A stretch of 8,099 nucleotides of DNA from Candidatus Poribacteria bacterium (GTDB lineage Bacteria; Abyssobacteria; SURF-5): NCBI GenBank assembly GCA_016215705.1, contig JACRIR010000103.1, forward strand, positions 1-8,099, read 5' to 3'. The position numbers and the translations under genes are program-made. Numbering within the stretch: position 1 is the stretch's first letter; each line of letters begins with the position of its first letter. Below, one piece after another: positions 1 to 6,411 of the stretch. The notes under the pieces were generated by a model. The model did no database searches, was not told the origin of the DNA, and saw nothing but the letters and a program-made list of their open reading frames with translations.

Positions 1-336
1 AAGGGGATTGAACACTATGGCTTCCTTTCCAAAGAGATCGTTCACGTTCCGCTCATTATTGCAGGCAAAGGGGTACATGCGGGCCTGAGAACAGAATTGA
101 CGCATTCAGTGGACATTTTCCCCACAATTCTGAAGCTGGACGGACTCCAAGCGCCGGAGAATGTTAGAGGCAAGAACCTCTTCTCAAGAAAGCGGCCCAT
201 GAAAGAGACCTTTGCCTCCACATCCCGCGAAAACGCGCGCATAACTCTTAACGCAGTCATACGCACTCCTGTGAAACGCCCCCCGACCAATGAGGAATTG
301 GTCAAGTCTTTGAAAACCCTCGGTTATCTGAATTGA
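1..336 (+). CDS. Sulfatase family protein, C-terminal part (5' end outside window)
   Basis: The frame is open from base 1 to the TGA at 334-336, giving 111 residues with no plausible start of their own, so this is the tail of a longer protein. The segment around HVPLIIAGKG, followed by THSVDIFPTIL and a GLQAPENVRGKNL stretch, is the classic C-terminal region of the sulfatase/alkaline-phosphatase superfamily: the last strand of the core, then the 'DI.PT.L.L.G...P....G..L' signature. The N-terminal formylglycine (CxPSR) site and the metal ligands would lie upstream, outside the window, so activity cannot be judged. Family members hydrolyse sulfate esters, though some act as phosphodiesterases or phosphoglycerol transferases. 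The end NEELVKSLKTLGYLN resembles the 'L..LGY' terminus seen in many arylsulfatase-like proteins. It converges with the transporter gene, whose stop lies 46 bases downstream. Confidence 0.85.
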   Translation, partial: KGIEHYGFLSKEIVHVPLIIAGKGVHAGLRTELTHSVDIFPTILKLDGLQAPENVRGKNLFSRKRPMKETFASTSRENARITLNAVIRTPVKRPPTNEELVKSLKTLGYLN

Positions 337-382
337 GCACAGCCGCACTTTCGGATAGTCGGGGGCATGTCGCCCTTTCCCC
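337..382. other. Convergent intergenic gap (sulfatase / transporter)
   Basis: These 46 bases separate two converging stop codons. A four-base-pair GGGC/GCCC hairpin is possible at about 363-375, but it has no T-tract in either direction. I see no convincing terminator. Confidence 0.4.
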
Positions 383-1297
383 TTAGTCTACGTGCGGAAT
401 TGGAGGAGAGGGGGTTTGTTGAAGCAGAACGATCCCGGCAAGAACGAGTATGCCGCCGATTATCTGGAGTAATTCCAACGTTTCACCGACAAAGAAATAT
501 GCGACTACTCCGGCGACCACCGGTTCAAGAGTGGTGGTTATGCTCACACGCGAAGCTTCCATCCGTTTGAGACTCTCGAAATAGAGAATGAAGGGAAGGG
601 TCGTGCCGAACAAGGCGAGATAGACAAACGCAAGCCACGTGAGGCCCGAATATTTTACGGCGAAGAAAGCCTGCGGCGGATTGAGAACCCACCATAGGAT
701 TGCCCCGAAGCCGGAAGCATATGCGAACAACGTCATGGCATTGTATTTCTTGAGTCCGGCCTGGCCGTAAAGGGTGTAGAAGCTGAAGAAGATGGCTGAA
801 GCCAGTCCCCACGCGACACCCGTGAGGTTCAGCTTCAAGAAGTCAACCTCATAGACACCCGCCACCAGCGCGCAGCCTGCGACTGCAAACAGGAGAGAGA
901 CAGCCTTTGGAAACGTGATCCTTTCTTTCATGAAAAGGGCGGAATACACAAGGATGAAGATGAGGGCCATGTACTCGAGCAGAATCGCGGCGGCCACCTG
1001 AATCCTGCTGACAGCCGAATAGTAAGAGAATTGCACCATGGCGAGTCCACCGATACCCATCACGGCAAGATAGGGAATGTCCCTCAATCCGATTCGCGCG
1101 AGCGCGGGGCGAGTTGCCAAGAAAAAGGTGAGAAGAAACAGAAAAGAAAGGGTTTGTCGAACCTGTGTCAGCGCAAGCGCCGTGACGCCGTGGTTGAACA
1201 GATATTTGGCGACCGGCCCTCCGACACCCCACAGTGTGGCCGCGGCAATGGCATATACGTAGGCGATGGTTCTCGATGGAGCGCTATTGTTCTGCAT
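383..1297 (-). CDS. EamA/DMT-family transporter (10 TM permease)
   Basis: This 304-residue, strongly hydrophobic protein has two tandem EamA repeats of about 140 residues and about ten predicted membrane helices. Repeat one starts near AYVYAIAAATLWGVGGPVAK (residues 12-31). Repeat two starts near LNLTGVAWGLASAIFFSFYT and ends with the typical EPVVAGVVAYFFVGETL segment followed by a final helix. The length is normal for the drug/metabolite transporter superfamily, inner-membrane carriers that export amino acids, metabolites or drugs. The substrate cannot be read from sequence. The frame stays open to an ATG at 1396, but I chose the ATG at 1295-1297. The extra 33 residues are translated from a REP-like repeat (MDSRFHRNDGG) and from a good promoter at 1332-1360, so they are unlikely to be protein. 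A weak AAGGGCGG lies upstream of the chosen start. The gene is divergent from the amidohydrolase operon. Confidence 0.9.
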   Translation of the reverse strand: MQNNSAPSRTIAYVYAIAAATLWGVGGPVAKYLFNHGVTALALTQVRQTLSFLFLLTFFLATRPALARIGLRDIPYLAVMGIGGLAMVQFSYYSAVSRIQVAAAILLEYMALIFILVYSALFMKERITFPKAVSLLFAVAGCALVAGVYEVDFLKLNLTGVAWGLASAIFFSFYTLYGQAGLKKYNAMTLFAYASGFGAILWWVLNPPQAFFAVKYSGLTWLAFVYLALFGTTLPFILYFESLKRMEASRVSITTTLEPVVAGVVAYFFVGETLELLQIIGGILVLAGIVLLQQTPSPPIPHVD

Positions 1298-1331
1298 TGG
1301 TTTCTGCCGCCCTTTGAAAGAGCAATGCGAT

Positions 1332-1360
1332 ATGATACCTCTGCAGACCGCAATAGTCAA
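1332..1360 (-). promoter_or_regulatory. Sigma70-type promoter for the EamA transporter
   Basis: On the minus strand, TTGACT (1360-1355) is followed by exactly 17 bases and TATCAT (1337-1332). Each hexamer matches the sigma70 consensus at 5 of 6 positions with the optimal spacer. Transcription would start near 1325, giving a leader of roughly 28 bases before the ATG at 1297. The site lies inside the longer open reading frame that begins at 1396, which is the main reason for preferring the shorter start. The same hexamers and spacing recur on the plus strand at 1471-1499. Confidence 0.7.
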
Positions 1361-1368
1361 AAACCCAC

Positions 1369-1400
1369 CGTCATTCCTGTGAAAGCGGGAGTCCATTCAT
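1369..1400. repeat. REP-like palindromic element (VIPAKAGI/MDSRFRGND type)
   Basis: The plus strand reads GTCATTCCTGTGAAAGCGGG, continuing AGTCCATTCAT. This matches the widely dispersed short repeat whose chance translations are 'VIPAKAGI' on one strand and 'MDSRFRGND' on the other; here they are VIPVKAGVHS and MDSRFHRND. It folds into an 8-bp hairpin at 1373-1392 with a GAAA tetraloop, several of the pairs being G·T wobbles. The element sits between the transporter promoter and the amidohydrolase promoter. Only one copy is in the window, so family membership rests on recall of the motif. Confidence 0.65.
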
Positions 1401-1470
1401 AGTCGATGTGGCATGCCAAGGGATTCGCTTTTTACCTCCCGCGCTGACAAGGGCACAAGGACAGTTCGTG

Positions 1471-1499
1471 TTGACTAGCGCCTCCCAGAGATGTATCAT
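1471..1499 (+). promoter_or_regulatory. Sigma70-type promoter for the amidohydrolase-dehydrogenase operon
   Basis: TTGACT at 1471-1476, a 17-base spacer and TATCAT at 1494-1499 form a near-consensus sigma70 promoter. A transcript starting near 1506 would carry a leader of about 85 bases before the ATG at 1592, long enough to hold regulatory structure, though I see no recognisable riboswitch. The hexamers are identical to those of the divergent transporter promoter, and the -35 boxes are 110 bases apart. Confidence 0.7.
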
Positions 1500-1579
1500 G
1501 AATCGTCCCCGAATTGCGGTGTTTCCCTGCAAACTCCCTGACAGAGGTAAAACCCGAAAGTCACTTGCGAACACGCACT

Positions 1580-1584
1580 GGAGG
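1580..1584 (+). promoter_or_regulatory. Shine-Dalgarno site of the amidohydrolase
   Basis: A perfect GGAGG ends 7 bases before the ATG at 1592. It decides the start codon against the in-frame TTG at 1514, whose extra 26 residues would include the leader sequence and resemble nothing. Confidence 0.85.
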
Positions 1585-1591
1585 AACTGTC

Positions 1592-2521
1592 ATGATTGTG
1601 GATATGCATTATCATCTTATCCCGATGCTGCCGGAGGAAATGGTGGAGCATCTTGTAGAAGATCCGATGCGAACCGCTAAGATCATGGGAAAGAAGATTG
1701 ACAAGGCGGCTCTCGTCAAGAAGGCTTCCGAGATTTATGCCGACCCGACCGGAGAAAGGCTTATCGCCTCGATGGAAGATTCGGGAATCGATTTTACATG
1801 CATTTGCGCAGTGGATAATGCAGAGAATGAACTGCTGACGCTCGAATTGGCACAGATGCAGAACCAAGTCATTGGCGGGATCGCCCAAAGATTTCCCGAC
1901 AAAGTGATGGCGCTGGCCGGGATTGACCCCCGACGCCCGAACGCGCCCGACATGATGAAGCGATGTTTCGAGGAGTTCGGGATGAGAGGTCTCAAATATC
2001 ACCCTGATTCGGGATATGACCCCTCCGGGGTTCAATCGTACAAGCTACTCGAGATCGTGCAGAAAAACGGAGGGGTATTGTTGACGCATACTGGGCCTTT
2101 GGCGCCGCCGTCGAGATGCAAATACACCGATCCGATGCTGCTCTCCGATCTCGCAGTTGATTTCCCCGACCTCAAAGTGGTAGCTGCGCACATGGGCCAG
2201 ATGAATTGGCGGCCGTGGGCGGCGCTGGCCTCGCATCAGCCGAACCTATACGGCGACCTCGCGATGTGGGACGCTTTTGCCTTCGGACATTATGAACTGT
2301 TTTGCCGGGAATTGCGCGACCTGCTTGACTATGCAGGCGACTCAAAAGTTCTGTTCGGCACTGACAACCCTATTTTCAGTATTGTCATACCAACGAGGGA
2401 TTGGATTCAGTTGATCAGGGACTTGCCGACAAACAGTCCGGCTGGAATAAAGTTCACCAGGCAGGAAGTGGACGGGATACTCGGGGGAAATGCGGCAGCG
2501 ATGCTGGGACTGAAGAAGTAA
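1592..2521 (+). CDS. Amidohydrolase family 2 metal-dependent hydrolase/decarboxylase
   Basis: The 309-residue protein carries the metal-site pattern of the amidohydrolase-2 (ACMSD-like) TIM-barrel group. The HxH is at H6 and H8, right after the start. KYH follows at 135-137, H166 lies in LLTHTG, H200 in AAHMG, and the catalytic aspartate is D258 in LFGTDNP. The C-terminal 'GIKFTRQEVDGILGGNAAAMLGL' region is also typical, since these proteins end with a helix in which the 'GGNAA' turn is conserved. Members cleave C-N, C-O or C-C bonds of small cyclic or aromatic acids, usually with one divalent metal ion in the cytoplasm. The exact substrate cannot be inferred. The start is fixed by GGAGG at 1580. 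It is first in an operon with a dehydrogenase that begins one base after its stop, which suggests consecutive or linked steps of one degradation route. Confidence 0.9.
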   Translation: MIVDMHYHLIPMLPEEMVEHLVEDPMRTAKIMGKKIDKAALVKKASEIYADPTGERLIASMEDSGIDFTCICAVDNAENELLTLELAQMQNQVIGGIAQRFPDKVMALAGIDPRRPNAPDMMKRCFEEFGMRGLKYHPDSGYDPSGVQSYKLLEIVQKNGGVLLTHTGPLAPPSRCKYTDPMLLSDLAVDFPDLKVVAAHMGQMNWRPWAALASHQPNLYGDLAMWDAFAFGHYELFCRELRDLLDYAGDSKVLFGTDNPIFSIVIPTRDWIQLIRDLPTNSPAGIKFTRQEVDGILGGNAAAMLGLKK

Positions 2522-2522
2522 G

Positions 2523-3737
2523 ATGCTATCCGTCTATTTTGACGTCACCGTTTGGAAGATTGCGCTCACACAGGCATTGGCGCGGGTGAGTAAGAACGCC
2601 TTGTGGGGTCCTTTGTCTCCTCTCCGCATGGGAGAACTGCCGGAGCCGGCGCTGCCGGGGCCGGAGTGGGTGAAAGTACGCGTGCATTCGTGCGGGCTGT
2701 GTGGCAGCGACATGCACCTGCTCGACATCGACATAAACCCGCGTGTCAGCGTTGCCGCAGTCCCCGGCATGAAACGCATTTTTCTCGGGCACGAGCTTTA
2801 CTGCGAAGTGGTCGAGACAGGCAGAGACGTGAAGGACATCAAGAAAGGAGACAAGCTGAGCTACCTCGGCTTCTTTCCGAACTGCAAAGGATTGGGAAAC
2901 AACCCGTGCCCACCGTGCGCAGAAGGCAACTATACACTCTGCCTCACTCCCGAAAAGGGGACCCTGCCGTCAAACCGTGGCGGCGGCTTTTCCGAGTTTA
3001 TGGTTGCTCACCGATCTCAGTGGGCGAAGCTGCCGGACGATTTTACAGAAGACCAGGCACTGATGACCGAGCCCCTTGCCGTCGCGGTCCATGCCGTCTT
3101 TAAGCACCCACCCAAACCCGGAGACCGCGTTCTCGTCATCGGCGCGGGAACCGTCGGCCTCAACGTGCTGCAGGTTGTGAAAGCGGTCGAGCCGCGCGCT
3201 TACGTGACCGCGCTGGCACGCTATCCCCAGCAAGAACAGATGGCCCTGCGCCTGGGCGCGGACAAAGTGATTCGTGGAGGCGACACATACAGGGCGGTGG
3301 CCGATGATACGGGCGGGCGCCTGTTCAACGGAATCATGGGCAGCCGCATGATGCTTGGCGGATACGACGTGATCCACGACAGCGTCGGATCAGGAGCGAC
3401 ATTTCAGGATGCGCTCCGCTGGGTGAAGGGGCATGGCGCCATTGTGCTGAGCGGCGTGCAGTTGGCCGCCTCGAAGATAGATTTCACGCCGATATGGCAT
3501 CAGGAAATCAATGTAACCGGGATCAACTGCCACGGACAGGAACATCTGGGCGGCACGCCGCGCACTTCATTCGAGTGGGCAATCGAGCTCATCCGCGACG
3601 GGAAGGCGCAAACCGCGCCTCTCATATCGCACCGGTTCCCGCTCCGGGATATCCGGCAGGCTATCGAGGCCATGAAGCGAAAAGGGGAAGAGCCGACGTT
3701 CAAGATTGTTCTGGATGTCGGAAAAGAGAAGAATTGA
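2523..3737 (+). CDS. Zinc-dependent medium-chain alcohol dehydrogenase family protein
   Basis: This 404-residue MDR-superfamily oxidoreductase shows likely catalytic zinc ligands C60 (in CGLCGSD), H90-E91 (GHE) and E183 (in TEPLA). A structural-zinc lobe has cysteines at 121, 129, 132 and 140. A Rossmann NAD(P)-binding motif, GAGTVG, is at 207-212, followed by an 'ALARYPQQ' segment. Such enzymes oxidise alcohols or polyols to carbonyls in the cytoplasm. Compared with usual members (about 340-350 residues) it has an extended N-terminus and a long C60-to-H90 spacing. The first cysteine of the structural site is seven residues from the second instead of two. I kept the ATG at 2523 because the N-terminal 'VYFDVT...PLSPLR' layout appears to belong to a longer subfamily. 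A GTG at 2586 is the alternative. No good ribosome site precedes it, so translational coupling with the amidohydrolase is likely. Confidence 0.88.
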   Translation: MLSVYFDVTVWKIALTQALARVSKNALWGPLSPLRMGELPEPALPGPEWVKVRVHSCGLCGSDMHLLDIDINPRVSVAAVPGMKRIFLGHELYCEVVETGRDVKDIKKGDKLSYLGFFPNCKGLGNNPCPPCAEGNYTLCLTPEKGTLPSNRGGGFSEFMVAHRSQWAKLPDDFTEDQALMTEPLAVAVHAVFKHPPKPGDRVLVIGAGTVGLNVLQVVKAVEPRAYVTALARYPQQEQMALRLGADKVIRGGDTYRAVADDTGGRLFNGIMGSRMMLGGYDVIHDSVGSGATFQDALRWVKGHGAIVLSGVQLAASKIDFTPIWHQEINVTGINCHGQEHLGGTPRTSFEWAIELIRDGKAQTAPLISHRFPLRDIRQAIEAMKRKGEEPTFKIVLDVGKEKN

Positions 3738-3933
3738 GAGAAGCATTTATCACGGATTTGGAGAAAAGAAAGACACCTTGATCGGGAATCTCAAGGGCGC
3801 AATGAATTGCGCCCCTACAGAAATGAATCAATAGAATTCGTAGGGGCGCGATTCATCGCGCCAGATGTTTGCTTTCTGGTTGCGGCTGCGCCACGCTATG
3901 CAATCTGTGGATGAGACGCCGTCATGGACGAAA
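3738..3933. other. Intergenic region between dehydrogenase and PBP genes
   Basis: Apart from the inverted repeat pair, I see no gene here. Bases 3863-3933 are open in the frame of the PBP and could in principle encode 23 more N-terminal residues from the ATG at 3865, which directly abuts the repeat. No clear promoter for the downstream gene was found. TAGAAT at 3832 is the best -10 candidate. Confidence 0.4.
3795..3862. repeat. Paired inverted palindromic repeats
   Basis: Two arms, 3795-3818 and 3840-3862, are inverted copies of each other, and both carry the GCGCCCCTAC motif, which faces inward. Each arm is itself a hairpin. Arm one forms GGGCGCAA/TTGCGCCC around a TGAA loop. On the complementary strand arm two forms GGCGCGA/TCGCGCC around the same TGAA loop. 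The two arms differ mainly at one base pair, A-T in the first and G-C in the second, so the stem is preserved. The 21-base spacer is AT-rich and includes TAGAAT at 3832-3837, a possible -10 box without a good -35. Such elements are common dispersed intergenic repeats. It could also act as a terminator structure for the dehydrogenase operon, though no T-tract follows. Confidence 0.8.
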
Positions 3934-6378
3934 ATGAAACGCAATCGAAGATTTAAGTGGCCGTTTAGGCTTAAGCTCACGCGCCGAAAAAAGAAGCTGC
4001 TTCTCTACGTCGGCCTGCCCGTTGGGCTGACCATGCTGGCGGGATTATTTGTCGCGGTCAACTTCGTGGTGTCCGTGTATCCGCTCGTAAGAATCGAACG
4101 TGACGGCGTGCTCTTCAAGTTCCCGTCGGTGGTATATTCCGATTGGATCGAGATCAAGAGAGGCGATTTTGTCGATATCTCCCATTTCGTGGACGTGCTG
4201 AACAGTTCCAGGTACAGGAAGACCAATCCTGACGGTCCGCTCCAAAGCGGGGAATACAAGACCACGCCGGATACAATAACCATTTACACCCGGAGTTTCC
4301 ATTACCCGGATGGAGCATATGTCGGAAAGCCGTGCAGCTTGACTGTCGAAAACAAGAAGGTTACGCAGATACGAGACCTCGGCAGCGGCTCTTCGATCGA
4401 TAGACTTCGGATTGAGCCCACTATCCTGAGCACCTTGACGGACGACGCCAAGCGCGTTCAGTATTGGGTGCCGATCGAGAATATTCCCCCGGAAGTCAAG
4501 AATGCGATAGTCGCGACCGAGGACAAGAACTTTTTTGAGCACCACGGCATTGATCCGTTCGGCATACTCAGGGCGCTGGTAGTCGATATTATCCACCGCC
4601 GCTTCGAGGAAGGCGGAAGCACCATTACCCAACAGTTGGTAAAGAACCTTTTCCTGACGAGCAGGAAGACCATTGGCAGAAAGATTAACGAAGCCGTCTT
4701 GACGCTCATGGTCGAGAAGAAATACACGAAAGAACAAATACTCGAGGCTTATCTGAACCTCGTCTATTTCGGTAATGCGTACGGCAAGAACATTTATGGG
4801 GTCGAGGCAGGCGCGCGACACTACTTCGGAAAGACTATCGACGAACTCTCACTCGCCGAGGCCGCCATGCTCGCGGGAATCATCCGAGCGCCGAACTATT
4901 ATTCTCCCGTCAAGCAGCAGGAGAGATCGGAAGACGTGAGAGACGTGGTGCTGAAGCAAATGTTGAAGCGCGGCTTCATTACGGCGCAGCAATGCGACGC
5001 CGCCCTCAAACAGCAGGTGTCAATCAGCAGGAGGCAGCTTGCCTATGCGCCCTACTTCGTTGCCTACGTCGAACAGCAGGCGCACAGAAGGTTCTCCGAG
5101 AGGGACCTCTACGGCGGAGGCTTGAGGATTTTCACGACTCTGAGCGCGCCCCTGCAATCGGTCGCCGAGAGGAACGTGAGCGCTCAACTGAGTCGCTTCG
5201 AGAAGTCGGGAGGAAACAGGTCCCGGCTGCAGGTTGCAGTCGTTTCGCTCGATCCCAAAGATGGCCGCATCAAGTGCATGCTTGGAGGGAGAGACTTCGG
5301 AAAGTCAGAATTCAACCGGGCGACGCAGGCCAGAAGGCAAATCGGTTCCGCCGTCAAACCCATTATTACCGCAGTCGCCCTCGACAGCCCTTACAGGAGA
5401 GGCGGGAAAACGTATACCACCGTCTCGATACTGAACGACAGGCCCGCCTCCTACCGTCTTGCAGACGATACGGTGTGGACGCCCGAGAACCATAATGGCG
5501 AATATCTCGGAGACATAACGCTCAGGCGGGCTGTTGCGCACTCGCAAAATGTGGCCATGGTCAGACTGCTGGAGCAACTCGAGCCGGGTCTCGTCATAAA
5601 GTATGTCGAAAAGATGGAAGTGAACTGCAAACCGCCGCGAGACCTGTCGCTTGCGCTGGGAACAATGGAAGCCTCGCCCCTTGACCTTGCCAAGATTTAC
5701 AGCGTCTTCGCATCGTATGGGAACCGCGTCGAACCGAAAAGCATCAGATATGTCGTGGACAAGAAGGGAAAGGTCGTTTACCAGGAATCGATCAAAAAGA
5801 AGAGCGTGCTTCATCCCGCAACCTGCTATCTGGTCACGGACATCATGAAATCGGTATTCATCGAAGGAACCGGTATCTCTGCGCAGGGGCTTGCGCTGGA
5901 ATATCCCATCGCGGGCAAGACCGGCACCACCAACGACTACACCGATGCATGGTTTGCCGGATATTCGCCGACGCTTGTGACCACCGTCTGGGTCGGCAAC
6001 GACGCGAACAAGCCCATCGGGTTGTCGGGTTCACAAGCAGCGCTTCCCATATGGACAAAGATTATGGAATACTCATTGACCGGCGCTCCGCGCAAGGAAT
6101 TCAGCCCGCCCGACGGAATCGAGTTCGCAAGCGTTGACCGCGAGACGGGCATGCTGGCGACCGAATTCTGCACTGACATTGCCACTGAACCTTTCATCAA
6201 GGGGACCGCGCCTGCAGACTATTGTTCCGTTCACGACAAATGGAGGATCGTCAGGTCCATCAGAGATATGCTTTTCGGCTCACCCAAGAAACAGCCCGAG
6301 AGGATCGACGAGAACCCGCCGGAACAGCCGCAGCCAACGAAGAAGTTTTTTGGTTTTGGAGAAGGAAGGAAGAGATAA
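3934..6378 (+). CDS. Class A penicillin-binding protein, PBP1b type (UB2H + GT51 + transpeptidase)
   Basis: This bifunctional peptidoglycan synthase polymerises lipid II and cross-links the glycan strands from the periplasmic face of the inner membrane. From the ATG at 3934 it has 814 residues: a short, very basic cytoplasmic tail, one membrane anchor (about 22-46), then a UB2H-like domain (about 66-150, VYSDWIEIKRGD through YTRSFHYPDG). The glycosyltransferase 51 domain (about 172-345) has catalytic E196 in TEDKNFFEHHG, GGSTITQQLVKN and an EAYLN motif. The transpeptidase domain has S472-x-x-K475, S537-Q-N539 and K662-T-G-T. All key residues are present, so it should be active. The tail after about 760 is proline- and charge-rich. 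The start is uncertain: in-frame ATGs at 3865 and 3898 have no ribosome site, and 3865 abuts a repeat. The downstream UroD-like gene converges with it. It resembles E. coli mrcB in layout, but orthology is not proven. Confidence 0.93.
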   Translation: MKRNRRFKWPFRLKLTRRKKKLLLYVGLPVGLTMLAGLFVAVNFVVSVYPLVRIERDGVLFKFPSVVYSDWIEIKRGDFVDISHFVDVLNSSRYRKTNPDGPLQSGEYKTTPDTITIYTRSFHYPDGAYVGKPCSLTVENKKVTQIRDLGSGSSIDRLRIEPTILSTLTDDAKRVQYWVPIENIPPEVKNAIVATEDKNFFEHHGIDPFGILRALVVDIIHRRFEEGGSTITQQLVKNLFLTSRKTIGRKINEAVLTLMVEKKYTKEQILEAYLNLVYFGNAYGKNIYGVEAGARHYFGKTIDELSLAEAAMLAGIIRAPNYYSPVKQQERSEDVRDVVLKQMLKRGFITAQQCDAALKQQVSISRRQLAYAPYFVAYVEQQAHRRFSERDLYGGGLRIFTTLSAPLQSVAERNVSAQLSRFEKSGGNRSRLQVAVVSLDPKDGRIKCMLGGRDFGKSEFNRATQARRQIGSAVKPIITAVALDSPYRRGGKTYTTVSILNDRPASYRLADDTVWTPENHNGEYLGDITLRRAVAHSQNVAMVRLLEQLEPGLVIKYVEKMEVNCKPPRDLSLALGTMEASPLDLAKIYSVFASYGNRVEPKSIRYVVDKKGKVVYQESIKKKSVLHPATCYLVTDIMKSVFIEGTGISAQGLALEYPIAGKTGTTNDYTDAWFAGYSPTLVTTVWVGNDANKPIGLSGSQAALPIWTKIMEYSLTGAPRKEFSPPDGIEFASVDRETGMLATEFCTDIATEPFIKGTAPADYCSVHDKWRIVRSIRDMLFGSPKKQPERIDENPPEQPQPTKKFFGFGEGRKR

Positions 6379-6411
6379 GAAACTAATAGTTAACCACGGG
6401 GATACACGAGG
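6379..6411. other. Convergent gap between PBP and UroD-like genes
   Basis: Only 33 bases separate the two converging stops. No stem with a T-tract is visible on either strand. Confidence 0.4.

Noticed and set aside
361-380. Possible terminator hairpin between sulfatase and transporter
   Set aside because: Only four base pairs can form and there is no T-tract after it in either direction.
1514-1591. Upstream TTG start of the amidohydrolase
   Set aside because: The added residues resemble leader sequence, and a perfect GGAGG stands before the ATG at 1592, where the HxH metal motif follows at the normal distance.
1496-2035. 179-codon open frame on the minus strand
   Set aside because: It is antisense to the amidohydrolase, including its metal-binding motifs, and has no family resemblance.
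3778-3806. TTGATC followed after 17 bases by AATGAA as a promoter for the PBP gene
   Set aside because: The -10 match is poor and the site overlaps the palindromic repeat, so it is probably chance.
3795-3862. CRISPR repeat
   Set aside because: There are only two copies, in inverted orientation and with a single short spacer, which is not an array.
4045-4821. 258-codon open frame on the minus strand
   Set aside because: It lies antisense inside the glycosyltransferase part of the PBP gene, which has all its catalytic motifs; the antisense frame shows no recognisable protein features.
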